Of a stretch of 64,000 nt of DNA, positions 8,269-17,406 are shown one piece after another. The DNA is from Methylosarcina fibrata AML-C10. GTDB taxonomy: Bacteria; Pseudomonadota; Gammaproteobacteria; Methylococcales; Methylomonadaceae. The DNA is taken from NCBI RefSeq assembly GCF_000372865.1, contig NZ_KB889965.1, forward strand, positions 1,137,902 through 1,201,901, written 5' to 3'. The first letter of the stretch is position 1. Every line of letters starts with the position of its first letter. The position numbers were made by a program, and so were the translations under genes. The notes beneath the pieces are model-generated. The model made no database searches. It saw nothing but the letters and a program-made list of their open reading frames with translations, and had not been told where the DNA came from.

Positions 8269-11064
8269 TTGAAGAAAATCATCGTGCACTCTTCCTCACC
8301 TCGCTATGTGGTCGGCATCGACCTGGGTACGACGCATACCGCCGTCGCTTATGCCCGTATCGACCCGCCTCAGGCCGAAATACATCTGTTTCAGATCGAG
8401 CAACTGGTGGCTCCGGGTCAGGTAGCCGCCAGGGCGCTGTTGCCGTCGGTGCGTTATCATGCGGCCGAGGGAGAGTTGTCGGATGCGGATGTCGCGTTTG
8501 CTGCGGCCGGCGGCGCCGTCATCGGCGAAGCCGCCCGTGTGTTGGGGGCCAAAAGCAAAGGGCGGCTGGTCGCCAGCGCCAAAAGCTGGCTTTCGCATCC
8601 TTCGGTCGATCATGCGGCCGACATTTTACCGTGGGGCGGCGGAGACGACGTGAGCAAGATTTCGCCCGTCGACGCCAGCGCCAGCTATCTGGCGCACGTC
8701 CGGACCGTATGGAGCTACCGCTTTCCGGAAGCGCCGCTGCCGGATCAGGACATCGTGATCACCGTTCCGGCCTCATTCGATGAAGCGGCCCGGTCGCTGA
8801 CCCTGGAAGCCGCCCGGCTTGCGGGATTACCTCGGGTCCGCCTGCTGGAAGAACCGCAGGCCGTCTGTTACGACTGGCTCAGACGGAACGCCGGCCACAT
8901 CAGGGAACGTCTGGCCGACGTTCATCTGTTGCTGGTGTGCGACGTGGGCGGCGGCACCACCGATTTGACCCTGATTAAAGTCGAGCACAGCGAAGCCGAA
9001 CCCAAACTGACCCGTATCGGCGTCGGCGATCATTTGATGCTGGGCGGCGACAACCTCGATCTGGCCTTGGCCCACCTGGCCGAAAGCCGCTTGTGCCCGG
9101 AAGGGCAGCGCTTGTCCGCCGCCGAATTGTCGCAACTGATCGAGCAATGCCGGATGGCCAAGGAAAAACTTCTGGCCGAGGACGCGCCGGAACAAGTCAC
9201 CGTCACCCTGCTCGGCGGCGGTTCCCGGCTGATCGGCGGCTCGAGGTCGGTTCCTCTCGGACGCGAGGAAGTCAAAAAAATCGCGCTGGACGGTTTTTTT
9301 CCTCTCTCGGGACTCGATGAGCTGCCCGACAAAAAACGCAGCGGCGTCGTCGAATTCGGCTTGCCGTATGCCGCAGAACCTGCGGTCAGCAAGCACGTCG
9401 CTGCGTTCCTGAAACAGCACCGGGCGGCGGCCCAGGACGCCTTGTCAGGGAACGGAACCGTACCCGACGGGCTGTTGTTGAACGGCGGCGTTTTTCGAAG
9501 CCGGCCGATCAGCCGGCGCGTGCAGGATCTTTTCACTCATTGGCGAACCCAGCCGCCGGTACTGCTGGAAAACGATCATCCGGAACTGGCCGTGGCTTTC
9601 GGCGCGGTCGGCTATGCGTTGGCCCGACGCGAGAAAAAACTCAAGATCGGCGGCGGCTCCGCGCGCTCTTTTTTTCTGCTGATCGATACCGGAACCGTCA
9701 AGACGCCAGCATCCGCCGCCCTGCCCGAAAAACAAGGCGTCTGCATTTTGCCGAAAGGCAGCGAGGAAGGAGAAGAAGTCATTCTCAAAGACCGCCGCTT
9801 CGCCTTGCGCCTCGGCATGCCGGTGCGGTTCCATCTGGTTTCCTTGTCGGGAGACGCCCCGTTCAAAGCCGGCGACGTCGCAGAAATTACCGATGAGTTC
9901 CACTCCCTGCCGCCTCTGGCCGTGGCCTTGGGAGGCGGCGATGACCGGGCACAAGCCGAAGTCGTCGTGCAATTATCGGTCACCCTGACTGAAATCGGCA
10001 CGCTGAAAATACAATGCGTTGCCGTCGAAGACAGCCGCCAACGCTGGGACGTGGAATTCCAGGTCAGGAAAAAAGGCCTGCCCGGGCTGGAATCCGGCGC
10101 CGCTTTGCCCGCGCAGTTTCATAAAGCCGTGGAATTGATCCATTCGGTTTTCGGTTCCAAATCCAGGCAAATCGACCCGAAAGCGGTCAAGAGCCTGCGT
10201 GCCGATCTCGAAAAGGCACTGGGCAGCCCGCGGCAGGAATGGCCTACGCCGCTGCTGCGGGAGCTGTTTGCGGCCGTGCTGGAAGGCGCCAAATATCAAA
10301 GACGTTCCGAGCACCATGAAAGAGTCTGGTTAAGCCTGGCAGGATTCTGTCTGCGTCCGGGTTTCGGCTATCCTCTGGACGACTGGCGCGTGGAACAATT
10401 GTGGAAAAACTATCCCCAAGGCATCCAGTACGTCAATGAAATCCAGAACTGGAGCGAATGGTGGACGTTTTGGCGGCGTGTCGCCGGAGGGCTTGATGCA
10501 GCGGCGCAGGAACGGATTTTCGACGACGTCGCCAAATACCTGAACCCGTCGGCCGCGCGGCAGCCCGCAGTCGCCAAACAGCTTAAAAACCGGAGCTACG
10601 ACGACATCGTCCGGCTCGCCGCGGTGCTGGAGCGTCTGCCGGCGGCGAAGAAAATCCAATTGGGCGAATGGCTGTTAAGCCGCCTCCAGAAAGCCGGCGA
10701 ATCCGGCCAGACCTGGTGGGCGGTCGGCCGCATCGGTGCCCGCGTCCCCTTCCACGGCAGCAGCCATAACGTCGTCCCGCCCGACACCGCCTGCCTGTGG
10801 CTGGAACAGATCCAGACCGCGGACTGGAAGAAATTTCCGCAAGCCGGATTTGCCGCCACCGTCATAGCGCGCATGAGCGGCGACCGAGCGCGCGACATCG
10901 ACGAGCAAGCGCGCACGCAAATTATCGAAAAGCTCAAACTGAACAAATCGCCCGTTTCCTGGATCGACATGGTGGAACATTATAAAGAGCTGGACGAAAA
11001 TGAAGAAAAACAAATCTTCGGCGAAGCTTTACCGCCCGGATTGAAATTAATCAATGAACACTAA
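8269..11064 (+). CDS. large Hsp70-family protein with DUF3731-like C-terminus
   Basis: A 931-residue protein. Residues about 12-470 form an Hsp70/actin-type nucleotide-binding domain with the phosphate-1 motif GIDLGTTHTAVAY, phosphate-2 VCDVGGGTTDLTLI, and the adenosine motif LLLNGGVFRSRPI. The usual beta-sandwich substrate domain is replaced by a long C-terminal region (about 560-930, with EQLWKNYPQGIQYVNEIQNW and WSEWWTFWRRVAGGL) that matches the DUF3731-type extension of one Hsp70 subfamily. Relatives of this size usually sit beside a second Hsp70 gene; here none is adjacent. Start is uncertain: TTG at 8269 (no good Shine-Dalgarno) or GTG at 8284. A chaperone role is inferred, and the client is unknown. 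Confidence 0.85.
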   Translation: MKKIIVHSSSPRYVVGIDLGTTHTAVAYARIDPPQAEIHLFQIEQLVAPGQVAARALLPSVRYHAAEGELSDADVAFAAAGGAVIGEAARVLGAKSKGRLVASAKSWLSHPSVDHAADILPWGGGDDVSKISPVDASASYLAHVRTVWSYRFPEAPLPDQDIVITVPASFDEAARSLTLEAARLAGLPRVRLLEEPQAVCYDWLRRNAGHIRERLADVHLLLVCDVGGGTTDLTLIKVEHSEAEPKLTRIGVGDHLMLGGDNLDLALAHLAESRLCPEGQRLSAAELSQLIEQCRMAKEKLLAEDAPEQVTVTLLGGGSRLIGGSRSVPLGREEVKKIALDGFFPLSGLDELPDKKRSGVVEFGLPYAAEPAVSKHVAAFLKQHRAAAQDALSGNGTVPDGLLLNGGVFRSRPISRRVQDLFTHWRTQPPVLLENDHPELAVAFGAVGYALARREKKLKIGGGSARSFFLLIDTGTVKTPASAALPEKQGVCILPKGSEEGEEVILKDRRFALRLGMPVRFHLVSLSGDAPFKAGDVAEITDEFHSLPPLAVALGGGDDRAQAEVVVQLSVTLTEIGTLKIQCVAVEDSRQRWDVEFQVRKKGLPGLESGAALPAQFHKAVELIHSVFGSKSRQIDPKAVKSLRADLEKALGSPRQEWPTPLLRELFAAVLEGAKYQRRSEHHERVWLSLAGFCLRPGFGYPLDDWRVEQLWKNYPQGIQYVNEIQNWSEWWTFWRRVAGGLDAAAQERIFDDVAKYLNPSAARQPAVAKQLKNRSYDDIVRLAAVLERLPAAKKIQLGEWLLSRLQKAGESGQTWWAVGRIGARVPFHGSSHNVVPPDTACLWLEQIQTADWKKFPQAGFAATVIARMSGDRARDIDEQARTQIIEKLKLNKSPVSWIDMVEHYKELDENEEKQIFGEALPPGLKLINEH

Positions 11065-11077
11065 CCCGAGGTAAATA

Positions 11078-11431
11078 ATGAAATTAGTGGGGCTTATTCT
11101 GTTATTGGGATTGATTCCGGTCTATTTTCTGGAAGCGGCTTTAAAAGTGTCGATGTGGAGCATGGAAATGATGATTCACAATTCGATACGGTTTTTTGCG
11201 GGTTTTCTGGTGCTGGGCATCGGCGTGTTTTACGAGCATGTAATCCGGCTGAAGACGGCACTCCTTATCGTTTTGATGCTGGTAGGAGCCGACTACATTT
11301 CCGACTATCTTAGAGGAATCAATACCCACAAACTGGAATTCGCCATACTCGGAGTTTATATGCTGTCCTGGGGATCCGTCACCGGCTATGTATTTATCAA
11401 ACAGATCAAAAAATACAGTCAGATGCCGTAG
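11078..11431 (+). CDS. small integral membrane protein
   Basis: A 117-residue, mostly hydrophobic protein with about three to four predicted transmembrane helices (LVGLILLLGLIPVYFLEAAL; FFAGFLVLGIGVFYEHVI; ALLIVLMLVGADYI; LEFAILGVYMLSWGSV) and a short basic tail KQIKKYSQMP. A good Shine-Dalgarno (GAGGTAAATA) precedes ATG at 11078. It starts 13 bp after the Hsp70-like gene and ends 9 bp before the MBOAT gene, so it is likely co-transcribed with both. Family unknown. Its position suggests a membrane partner of the O-acyltransferase, which is inference. Confidence 0.7.
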   Translation: MKLVGLILLLGLIPVYFLEAALKVSMWSMEMMIHNSIRFFAGFLVLGIGVFYEHVIRLKTALLIVLMLVGADYISDYLRGINTHKLEFAILGVYMLSWGSVTGYVFIKQIKKYSQMP

Positions 11432-11440
11432 CCCTGCTTC

Positions 11441-13015
11441 ATGCTGTTCAATTCCCATATTTTTATCTTTGCCTTCCTGCCCATGGTTTTCATCGGCTTT
11501 TACGGTCTGGGAAGGCTGAGTCCACGCCTGGCTTCCTTGTGGCTGGCCCTGGCCTCCCTCTTTTTTTACGGCTGGTGGGATGCCCGTTACGTGCTTCTGC
11601 TGCTGGGTTCGATCGGCTTTAATTACGCCGCCGGCCAGGCCATCACCGGTCCAGGCCGAGGCCGGACCAAGGCGATATGTATCCTGGCGGTCACAGCCAA
11701 CTTGCTGCTGCTGGGCTATTTCAAATATTTCAATTTTTTTATCGAAAACCTGAACGGCTGGACCAACCTGGACCTGGCGGCGCCGGAAGTCATCCTGCCG
11801 TTGGGCATTTCCTTTTTTACTTTCACCCAGATCGCTTTTCTGGTCGATGCGTACCAGGGCAAAGTCAGGGAAACCGATTTCGTCCATTACACGCTGTTCG
11901 TCACCTATTTTCCTCATCTGATCGCAGGTCCCGTACTGCATCACAAGGAGATGATGCCGCAGTTCGCCCTGCCCGGTCATGGCCGGATTGACCGGGAAAA
12001 CGTGGCGGTCGGCCTGACGATATTCATCCTGGGATTGGCCAAGAAAGTGCTGATCGCCGATTCGTTGGCCGAGTTCGCCACGCCCATTTTCAACGCCGCC
12101 GCTTCGGGCGGGCAACCCTTGCTGATCGAAGCTTGGCTCGGCGCGTTGGCTTACACCTTCCAGCTTTATTTCGATTTTTCCGGCTATTCCGACATGGCGA
12201 TCGGCCTTTCGCTGCTGTTCAATGTCCGCCTGCCGGTCAATTTCGCTTCGCCCTACCGGGCGACCAGCATCATCGAGTTTTGGCGGCGCTGGCACATGAC
12301 GCTTTCCCGTTTCCTGCGCGATTATCTGTACATTCCTCTGGGCGGCAACCGCAAGGGCGAAGGCCGACGGTATCTGAACCTGATGATCACGATGCTGCTG
12401 GGCGGCCTCTGGCACGGCGCCGGCTGGACTTTTGTGATCTGGGGCGGCTTGCACGGCTTTTATCTGACGGTGAATCATCTGTGGCTTGAGCTCAAACGGC
12501 GCCTGAACTGGAACAGAGACAGCAGAAGCTTTGACGTTGCTTCCGCCGTTCTGACTTTCCTGCTGGTCGTCCTCGGCTGGGTGTTTTTCCGGGCGGAAAA
12601 CGTCGACGCCGCGATGAGGATGATTCGGGGCATGCTGGGCCTCAATGGAGTTTCCGTGTCGGCGAAAATGGCAATGTCTCCGCTCGGACAAATGCTGAAG
12701 CACGCAGGGGCAAGGTTCGACGGCACCTTGAGTTTGACCGGACTGGATTCCGGCCAGGCCATCCTGACGGTGATGCTCGCGTCGATCATCGCGTTCCGTT
12801 TACCGAACGTGCAGAGCTGTTTCCGGCAGTACCGCCCCGTTCTGGACGAAAGTGCAATGGTTAACGAGGAGCACGAACCACAGCGCGGCAGCCGGGCACC
12901 GAAATGGTGGCATTGGCAGCCCAAACCGGTTCACGCCTGGGCGGCGGGGCTTCTGTTCGCCCTGACCCTGCTTCATTTCACCCAGGTCAGCGAATTTCTG
13001 TATTTCAGGTTTTAA
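11441..13015 (+). CDS. MBOAT family O-acyltransferase (AlgI-like)
   Basis: A 524-residue polytopic membrane enzyme of the MBOAT family, closest in type to AlgI/DltB. These pass acyl groups across the membrane to a periplasmic partner that acetylates a polysaccharide. Visible motifs are FFYGWWDARYVLLLL near the start, FSGYSDMAIGLSLLF, WRRWHMTLSRFLRDYLYIPL (His at about 285), and GGLWHGAGWTFVIWGGLHG with the catalytic His at about 325. The SGNH-type gene begins 2 bp downstream, the usual pairing of transferase and periplasmic acetyl-esterase-like partner. No alginate or cellulose synthesis gene is adjacent, so the acceptor polymer is unknown. Confidence 0.92.
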   Translation: MLFNSHIFIFAFLPMVFIGFYGLGRLSPRLASLWLALASLFFYGWWDARYVLLLLGSIGFNYAAGQAITGPGRGRTKAICILAVTANLLLLGYFKYFNFFIENLNGWTNLDLAAPEVILPLGISFFTFTQIAFLVDAYQGKVRETDFVHYTLFVTYFPHLIAGPVLHHKEMMPQFALPGHGRIDRENVAVGLTIFILGLAKKVLIADSLAEFATPIFNAAASGGQPLLIEAWLGALAYTFQLYFDFSGYSDMAIGLSLLFNVRLPVNFASPYRATSIIEFWRRWHMTLSRFLRDYLYIPLGGNRKGEGRRYLNLMITMLLGGLWHGAGWTFVIWGGLHGFYLTVNHLWLELKRRLNWNRDSRSFDVASAVLTFLLVVLGWVFFRAENVDAAMRMIRGMLGLNGVSVSAKMAMSPLGQMLKHAGARFDGTLSLTGLDSGQAILTVMLASIIAFRLPNVQSCFRQYRPVLDESAMVNEEHEPQRGSRAPKWWHWQPKPVHAWAAGLLFALTLLHFTQVSEFLYFRF

Positions 13016-13017
13016 AC

Positions 13018-14262
13018 ATGGACCGTTATCTTTTTCACCTGCTGCTGTCTTGCTGTCTGCTGCTGGGAACAGCCGTGGCCGTCAACGGACTGGCCGACCC
13101 CTACGGCATCTTCGGTACGCCGCTGCTCAAGGGCATCAACGAAACTAAACCCGCCGTGGCCACGAACCGCCGGATATTCAAGATGGTCGGCTACGCGCGT
13201 CAAAAAATGGATGCGCTGATTCTGGGCACGTCCCGGGCCGACGCCGGCTTGAGTCCAAAGCATGAAGGCTTTCTCGGGCAAAGGGCCGTCAATCTGGCGA
13301 CTCCGGCGCAGACCAACGCCGAGACCGAGCTGATTTTCAAATTCGTTGCGGAGCGTTCCGATCTTAAGACCGCGGTCGTCGGCCTGGATTTTTTTGCCTC
13401 CAACGCCTGGTTAACCGCCCCGGACGATTTCACGCCGGATAATTTCGCTGCCGACCGAAAGTGGCAATTGCTGCTTTCGTTCGATACGTTGCTGGCCAGC
13501 GGGAAGTCCCTTTTTCGACCCGGCAAGCCTCCGATCAGGCCGGATCAGACACGAGAAAACAAACCGAAAAAATACTCCAGACAGGCTTTTCTGGCTTCGG
13601 AAAAAAGTTACATGTGGGGCGGCACCTATCTGCCGAGCCCGGAGTGCCGGTATGCTTTCGAAGCCGACCGCATGGAACGGGGAAAGCGTTACCGGAGCGA
13701 TCCTCTCTCGGCTCTGCGCGCGATCATCGCGCTGGCCCATCGGCGGCACGTCAAGCTCTATCTGTTCATTTCCCCGTCGCACGCCCGGCAATGGGAAGTC
13801 CTGGGCGCGGTCGGCTTGTGGAGCCGATGGGAGGAATGGAAACGAAGACTGGTCCGGATCAATCGGGAAGAAGCCGAGCGGTTCGAACAGGCGCCGTTTC
13901 CGTTATGGGATTTCAGCGGCTACCACAGCGTATCGACCGAAGACTTGCCTGAAGCCGGCAGCCGGGCGGGGATGTTGGGCTATATTGATTCATCTCATTA
14001 CCAACCCGCCGTCGGCGATCTGGTATTGGACCGATTGTTTAATCTGAAAGCGACCGGGAGGGCTCTGCCCGGCGATTTCGGAGTGAACCTGACTCCGACG
14101 ACTGTCGAGCCTCATCTTGCCGCCCTTCGGCAGGCTCGGGAGCACTATCGGCAAAGCCATCCGGCCGACATTGCCGAAATCGAGGCCATGGCCTTGCAGG
14201 CGAAACGGGAAAGCTCCTGCAAGGAAGACGGAGCCGATCTTGTCGCGCTGAAAAAACAATAA
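13018..14262 (+). CDS. SGNH-like periplasmic partner of the MBOAT acyltransferase
   Basis: A 414-residue protein with an N-terminal signal or anchor (MDRYLFHLLLSCCLLLGTAV) and a periplasmic domain. LILGTSRADAGL gives a GDS-like nucleophile Ser at about residue 72. Later DSSHYQPAVGDLVLDRL provides a D-x-x-H near residue 325, the Asp-His half of an SGNH triad. Its role is inferred from AlgJ/AlgX, DltD and PatB-type partners that receive acyl groups from an MBOAT protein and place them on glycans. ATG at 13018 lies two bases after the MBOAT stop (TAAACATG); the longer frame from 12904 only overlaps the MBOAT gene. Confidence 0.78.
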   Translation: MDRYLFHLLLSCCLLLGTAVAVNGLADPYGIFGTPLLKGINETKPAVATNRRIFKMVGYARQKMDALILGTSRADAGLSPKHEGFLGQRAVNLATPAQTNAETELIFKFVAERSDLKTAVVGLDFFASNAWLTAPDDFTPDNFAADRKWQLLLSFDTLLASGKSLFRPGKPPIRPDQTRENKPKKYSRQAFLASEKSYMWGGTYLPSPECRYAFEADRMERGKRYRSDPLSALRAIIALAHRRHVKLYLFISPSHARQWEVLGAVGLWSRWEEWKRRLVRINREEAERFEQAPFPLWDFSGYHSVSTEDLPEAGSRAGMLGYIDSSHYQPAVGDLVLDRLFNLKATGRALPGDFGVNLTPTTVEPHLAALRQAREHYRQSHPADIAEIEAMALQAKRESSCKEDGADLVALKKQ

Positions 14263-14428
14263 TCGTTCAAGCGCCGGTACCGTTGCCGTTGCCGTTGCCG
14301 CAAGACAATCATGATTGATCAATTCCATCTCTTGTCCAGAAAATTTAGAAGCTCCTTTTCGCCAAATCTGGTAAATTTTCCTTTCCGTAGTCTATTAGTA
14401 AAACCCTCGTTATTTTCCGGAAATCAAC

Positions 14429-14962
14429 ATGCGAGCATTCAATAATCCATTAAAATACCCTCTGGCTTTGCTTCTTTTCGGCAGTCTGCTTTCCGCAGCG
14501 CCCGCCATGGCGGCCACGGACATCGAAGCACAGGAAGGTTTCGCCAAAGCGCGATCCAGCCGGCAGCCAACCGCAACCGACCACTCGGCGCATCAAAACC
14601 ATGCCGATAGCAGCCAGGAATTTCACGGCATTTTTTACGGCTATCTGCCCTGCGACGATTGCGCCGGGGTTAAGACGACCTTGTCTCTGAAACAAAAGAA
14701 CAGTTATCTCCTGGTGACCCAGCCGGCACGAGAATCTTCTCGCGAATTTTACGAAAGAGGCAAATACGATTGGGACGACGAAAAACGCACCGTCGTATTA
14801 ACGCCAACCAAAGGAGGAACGAAACCGCGGCGTTTTCATATCGAAGACGAAGGAACGCTCATCCAGTTGAATGAAGACGGCAGCCGGATCAGCCGGGATG
14901 CGGGCCGCTATATTTTGCGCAGCAGCGATACCTACAAGTCGCGCGAAGTGCACATTCACTAA
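14429..14962 (+). CDS. NlpE-like copper-resistance N-terminal domain protein
   Basis: A 177-residue exported protein. A signal peptide (LALLLFGSLLSAAPAMA) ends with an AxA site and there is no lipobox Cys, unlike E. coli NlpE, so the product should be soluble in the periplasm. The domain at about residues 60-165 carries FHGIFYGYLPCDDCAGVKTT, the NlpE signature with a CxxC pair, then beta-strands ending RYILRSS. In E. coli NlpE signals surface and copper stress to Cpx; here only the fold is supported. A His-rich spacer (TATDHSAHQNHADSSQEF-like) follows the signal peptide. The next gene begins 5 bp later. Confidence 0.82.
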   Translation: MRAFNNPLKYPLALLLFGSLLSAAPAMAATDIEAQEGFAKARSSRQPTATDHSAHQNHADSSQEFHGIFYGYLPCDDCAGVKTTLSLKQKNSYLLVTQPARESSREFYERGKYDWDDEKRTVVLTPTKGGTKPRRFHIEDEGTLIQLNEDGSRISRDAGRYILRSSDTYKSREVHIH

Positions 14963-14967
14963 CATCT

Positions 14968-15243
14968 TTGCTGCTCAAACAATTGATTTACGGCGGTATC
15001 TGCCTGATGGGCTTGTCCGGCTGCGCTACGTTTAAAACGCTGGATACGGATCTTCCGTTAAACGAGCGCCTATTTGTTTATAGCGGAACCCGCCTGGACT
15101 GGGCGGCCGTGACCGGCGACGAGATCGCGCTCAAAAAATACAAGATCGAACCGCCGGAATACCCGTTGGTCGATCTGCCGTTGAGCTTCGCTTTGGATTC
15201 GATGTTCTTGCCGCTGGCGGTTTGCGCGGAGATTTTTCACTGA
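14968..15243 (+). CDS. YceK/YidQ-type small lipoprotein (DUF1375)
   Basis: A 91-residue lipoprotein. The signal (LIYGGICLMGLSGC) ends in the lipobox LSGC, with Cys at about residue 19 as the lipidation site. The mature part has LFVYSGTRLDW and VDLPLSFALDSMFLPL, the two conserved blocks of the YceK/YidQ family, whose function is not established. It starts with TTG at 14968, 5 bp after the NlpE-like gene, so the two envelope genes are probably one operon. Confidence 0.82.
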   Translation: MLLKQLIYGGICLMGLSGCATFKTLDTDLPLNERLFVYSGTRLDWAAVTGDEIALKKYKIEPPEYPLVDLPLSFALDSMFLPLAVCAEIFH

Positions 15244-15286
15244 CGTTCAGCGAAGAAAACGCGGGTCCTCGGCGGGGCTGTGGATT

Positions 15287-15817
15287 TTAAGTCTCGTTGC
15301 CGTCCTTTTGCCATCGGCAAAACCACTCCGTTAATTCGTGCGTCTCGCCCAGACCTTGCAGACGGCGGTCGACGGCGTCCTGGTTGCCCCACACCACGTC
15401 GGACCAGGCGCCTTCGGCCACGCGGGACTCGATATCCTTGCAGTAAAGCCCCAGCCCGCGCTGAACGTAGAACCCATAGGTGCGGCAAGCAACCGGGCGA
15501 TGGGCATAAACCCGGCAGCTTCCCGCCGAGCGGTCCAACAGCGGGCAGACGATGGGACGCACCGACTGCCCGGCGAGAGCGGCGATGTCCCGGCCGATCT
15601 CCCGAAGCAGCTCCGAAGGCAACGCGGCCAGCCCTTCCTTCAGCCATTCCCATTCCGCCGAAGTCAGCCGAGGCACTTCGGCAAGCCGCCGGCAACAGCC
15701 GTCGCAGCCCATGCGGCATAGCCAATCGCGGTGGTTATCCCGAATGGCCCGCACGCGCGTTTCAATATCGGCGTGGAGCTGGACGAGCGGGCTTATCTGG
15801 AGATCGGATGAAGTCAT
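15287..15817 (-). CDS. YkgJ-family cysteine-cluster protein
   Basis: A 176-residue cytoplasmic protein with the Cys-cluster pattern of the YkgJ (zinc/iron-chelating) family: CRMGCDGCCRRL near residue 34, CPLLD, SCRVYAHRPVACRTYGFY, then a Cys in LGLYCKD and one near the C-terminus (EWFCRW). The family is thought to bind a metal, but no reaction is known. It converges on the YceK-like gene, with 43 bp between. Confidence 0.85.
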   Translation of the reverse strand: MTSSDLQISPLVQLHADIETRVRAIRDNHRDWLCRMGCDGCCRRLAEVPRLTSAEWEWLKEGLAALPSELLREIGRDIAALAGQSVRPIVCPLLDRSAGSCRVYAHRPVACRTYGFYVQRGLGLYCKDIESRVAEGAWSDVVWGNQDAVDRRLQGLGETHELTEWFCRWQKDGNET

Positions 15818-15894
15818 GTCAAAGTATTATAAAGCAAGCGAAAGTTTCTGTCGTTTAGCCTTTAACTTTGCTCAATGTGCTCCGGCCTGTCGGC

Positions 15895-16748
15895 TTATCG
15901 ATTCCCTTGTCCCCAATTTCCCCTGGGCCGGGCTCTTGGTTCTTTCTTTGTTGCCGCTCTGATCACTTGCACGAGCGGCGCACTGGTGACCGAGGCATTA
16001 TTGGCGTCGCCGCTGTACACGGCGGTGATGCTGTGGCTGCCGATTTTCAGGCGCGACGTCGAAAGCCTTGCCACTCCGCCGATCAGCGGGACGGAACCGA
16101 GGCTTTTCGTGCCTTTCAGAAACCGGACCGATCCTGTGGGACTGTTGCCGGTCACCGTTGCGGTAAAGGTCACCCGTTGCCCGCGCAGCGAGGGATTGGC
16201 GCTGGATTCAAGCGCGATGGGGCTGTCGATTAATCGAAAGAAGGTACCTCCTCCGTATTGGCCGCCGCTGGACGTAATACCATAAATGTTGCCGTCATTG
16301 CCCTTAAACAGACCAGCGCCCGGGTTGCCTCCGTTAGCTTGGCCGTCAAAATCGTAGACAATACTAAAATTATCGGAAGTGTCGAGCTTGAATATCGTCC
16401 CTGCGTCATTGCTGCCGCCACCCAAGGTGGTGCCGTAAAAATTGCCGTCGTCGGTCTGGATTAAGCCGTAAGAAGGGTTCGCACCGCCGCTGTCTCCATC
16501 AAAGTTGTGCAGTACGCTAAAATTCCCGGACAGGTCAAGTTTGAATACTTTTCCGAAACCCAGACTGCCTCCATGATATGTAGTACCGTACAGATTACTA
16601 TCGCCGCCTTGGATCAGCCCGGCGGCATAACCATAACTGCCATCATCACCAAACGAGTAGAGGACGCTCATAATCCCGGACGAATCGAGCTTGATTACGG
16701 TCCCGTACCAGACGTAATTTCCTCCGAAAGTATTAATGCCATAGAAGC
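15895..16748 (-). pseudogene. 3' part of the IS-interrupted GloVer-repeat secreted protein
   Basis: This is the C-terminal portion of the gene that begins at 19622. It carries the last four GloVer repeats (SSFYGINTFGG, LYGTTYHGG, FYGTTLGGG, IYGITSSGG, each followed by a GTVFKLD-type strand and a VLHNFDG-type strand). A bacterial Ig-like domain (group 3) follows: VTFTATVTGNSPTGSVRF to HSITAVYSGDANNASVTS. The protein ends GNWGQGNR. An internal ATG at 16671 could start a 258-residue fragment, but it lacks an export signal. Joining this segment to 17957-19622 restores one 840-codon frame. Confidence 0.88.
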
Positions 16749-16758
16749 TACTAGTCAG

Positions 16759-17406
16759 TCACGAAGAAACACAAGGATACAGGCGAGCCAGTTTACGTCG
16801 TGCCTGTTGCGTCGTAAATCGCCAATTGACGGGCGTCGCCTTGGTGTTGCGCGGTAGGATATTGGCTTCGACCTCACGCCGGAGGCTCTCTGTGTCCGGT
16901 ATCCGCTGTGATAAACACATGTTCGACAAGACGGCCAGTTCGATCTCAGCGATGTTTAGCCAACTGCCATGCTTGGGCGTGTAGTGGAACTCCAGCCGTC
17001 GCGCCAATTCACGGGCTTGCTCTGCTGGAAAGGCTTCATACAAAGACGCCATTTTATGGGTATTCAGATTGTCCAGCACCACCCGGATCACCGCCGCGTC
17101 CGGATAAAGTTCAGCGATATGCTTCATGCTGTGCGCGAATTCGATTTTGGTCCGCCGCGCGGTGATGTCCACCTGCCGAAAACCGCGTTTAGGTTCGCAG
17201 ATCATCATCAAATCGCAGACGCCTTTCCGTTCATAGCCGGTGTCATAGCGGGCCGGTTGACCGGGCTCAGGCGGGAGAGGTTGGCGGACTTCCGCAATGA
17301 GTTGCTTCGGACTTTCGTCGAAACACACAACCGGGCGCAACGGATCGTAGGGTTCTTCATAAAGGTCCAGCACGTCTTCCATCGCCGCGACAAATTCAGC
17401 ACTCAC
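16759..17406 (-). CDS. IS630-family transposase, catalytic C-terminal frame
   Basis: A 215-residue frame carrying the DDE catalytic core: VVCFDESPKQLI (first D), IRVVLDNLNTHKMASLYEAF (second D), and HGSWLNIAEIELAVLSNM (E). Its natural upstream sequence is in the frame reading KPWQKQEWCIPEVSAEFVAA, which joins it to the N-terminal frame near 17450. The ATG-like start at 17406 is probably not a real initiation site. The stop codon lies inside the left inverted repeat. Confidence 0.88.
   Translation of the reverse strand: MSAEFVAAMEDVLDLYEEPYDPLRPVVCFDESPKQLIAEVRQPLPPEPGQPARYDTGYERKGVCDLMMICEPKRGFRQVDITARRTKIEFAHSMKHIAELYPDAAVIRVVLDNLNTHKMASLYEAFPAEQARELARRLEFHYTPKHGSWLNIAEIELAVLSNMCLSQRIPDTESLRREVEANILPRNTKATPVNWRFTTQQARRKLARLYPCVSS

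Noticed and set aside
11141-12703. 520-codon minus-strand open frame rich in Gln and His
   Set aside because: Antisense to the small membrane protein and the MBOAT gene; its composition is the complement of membrane-protein codons and no family fits.
14275-14305. Short tandem hexamer run (CCGTTG repeated about three times)
   Set aside because: Too short and imperfect to be called a functional repeat.
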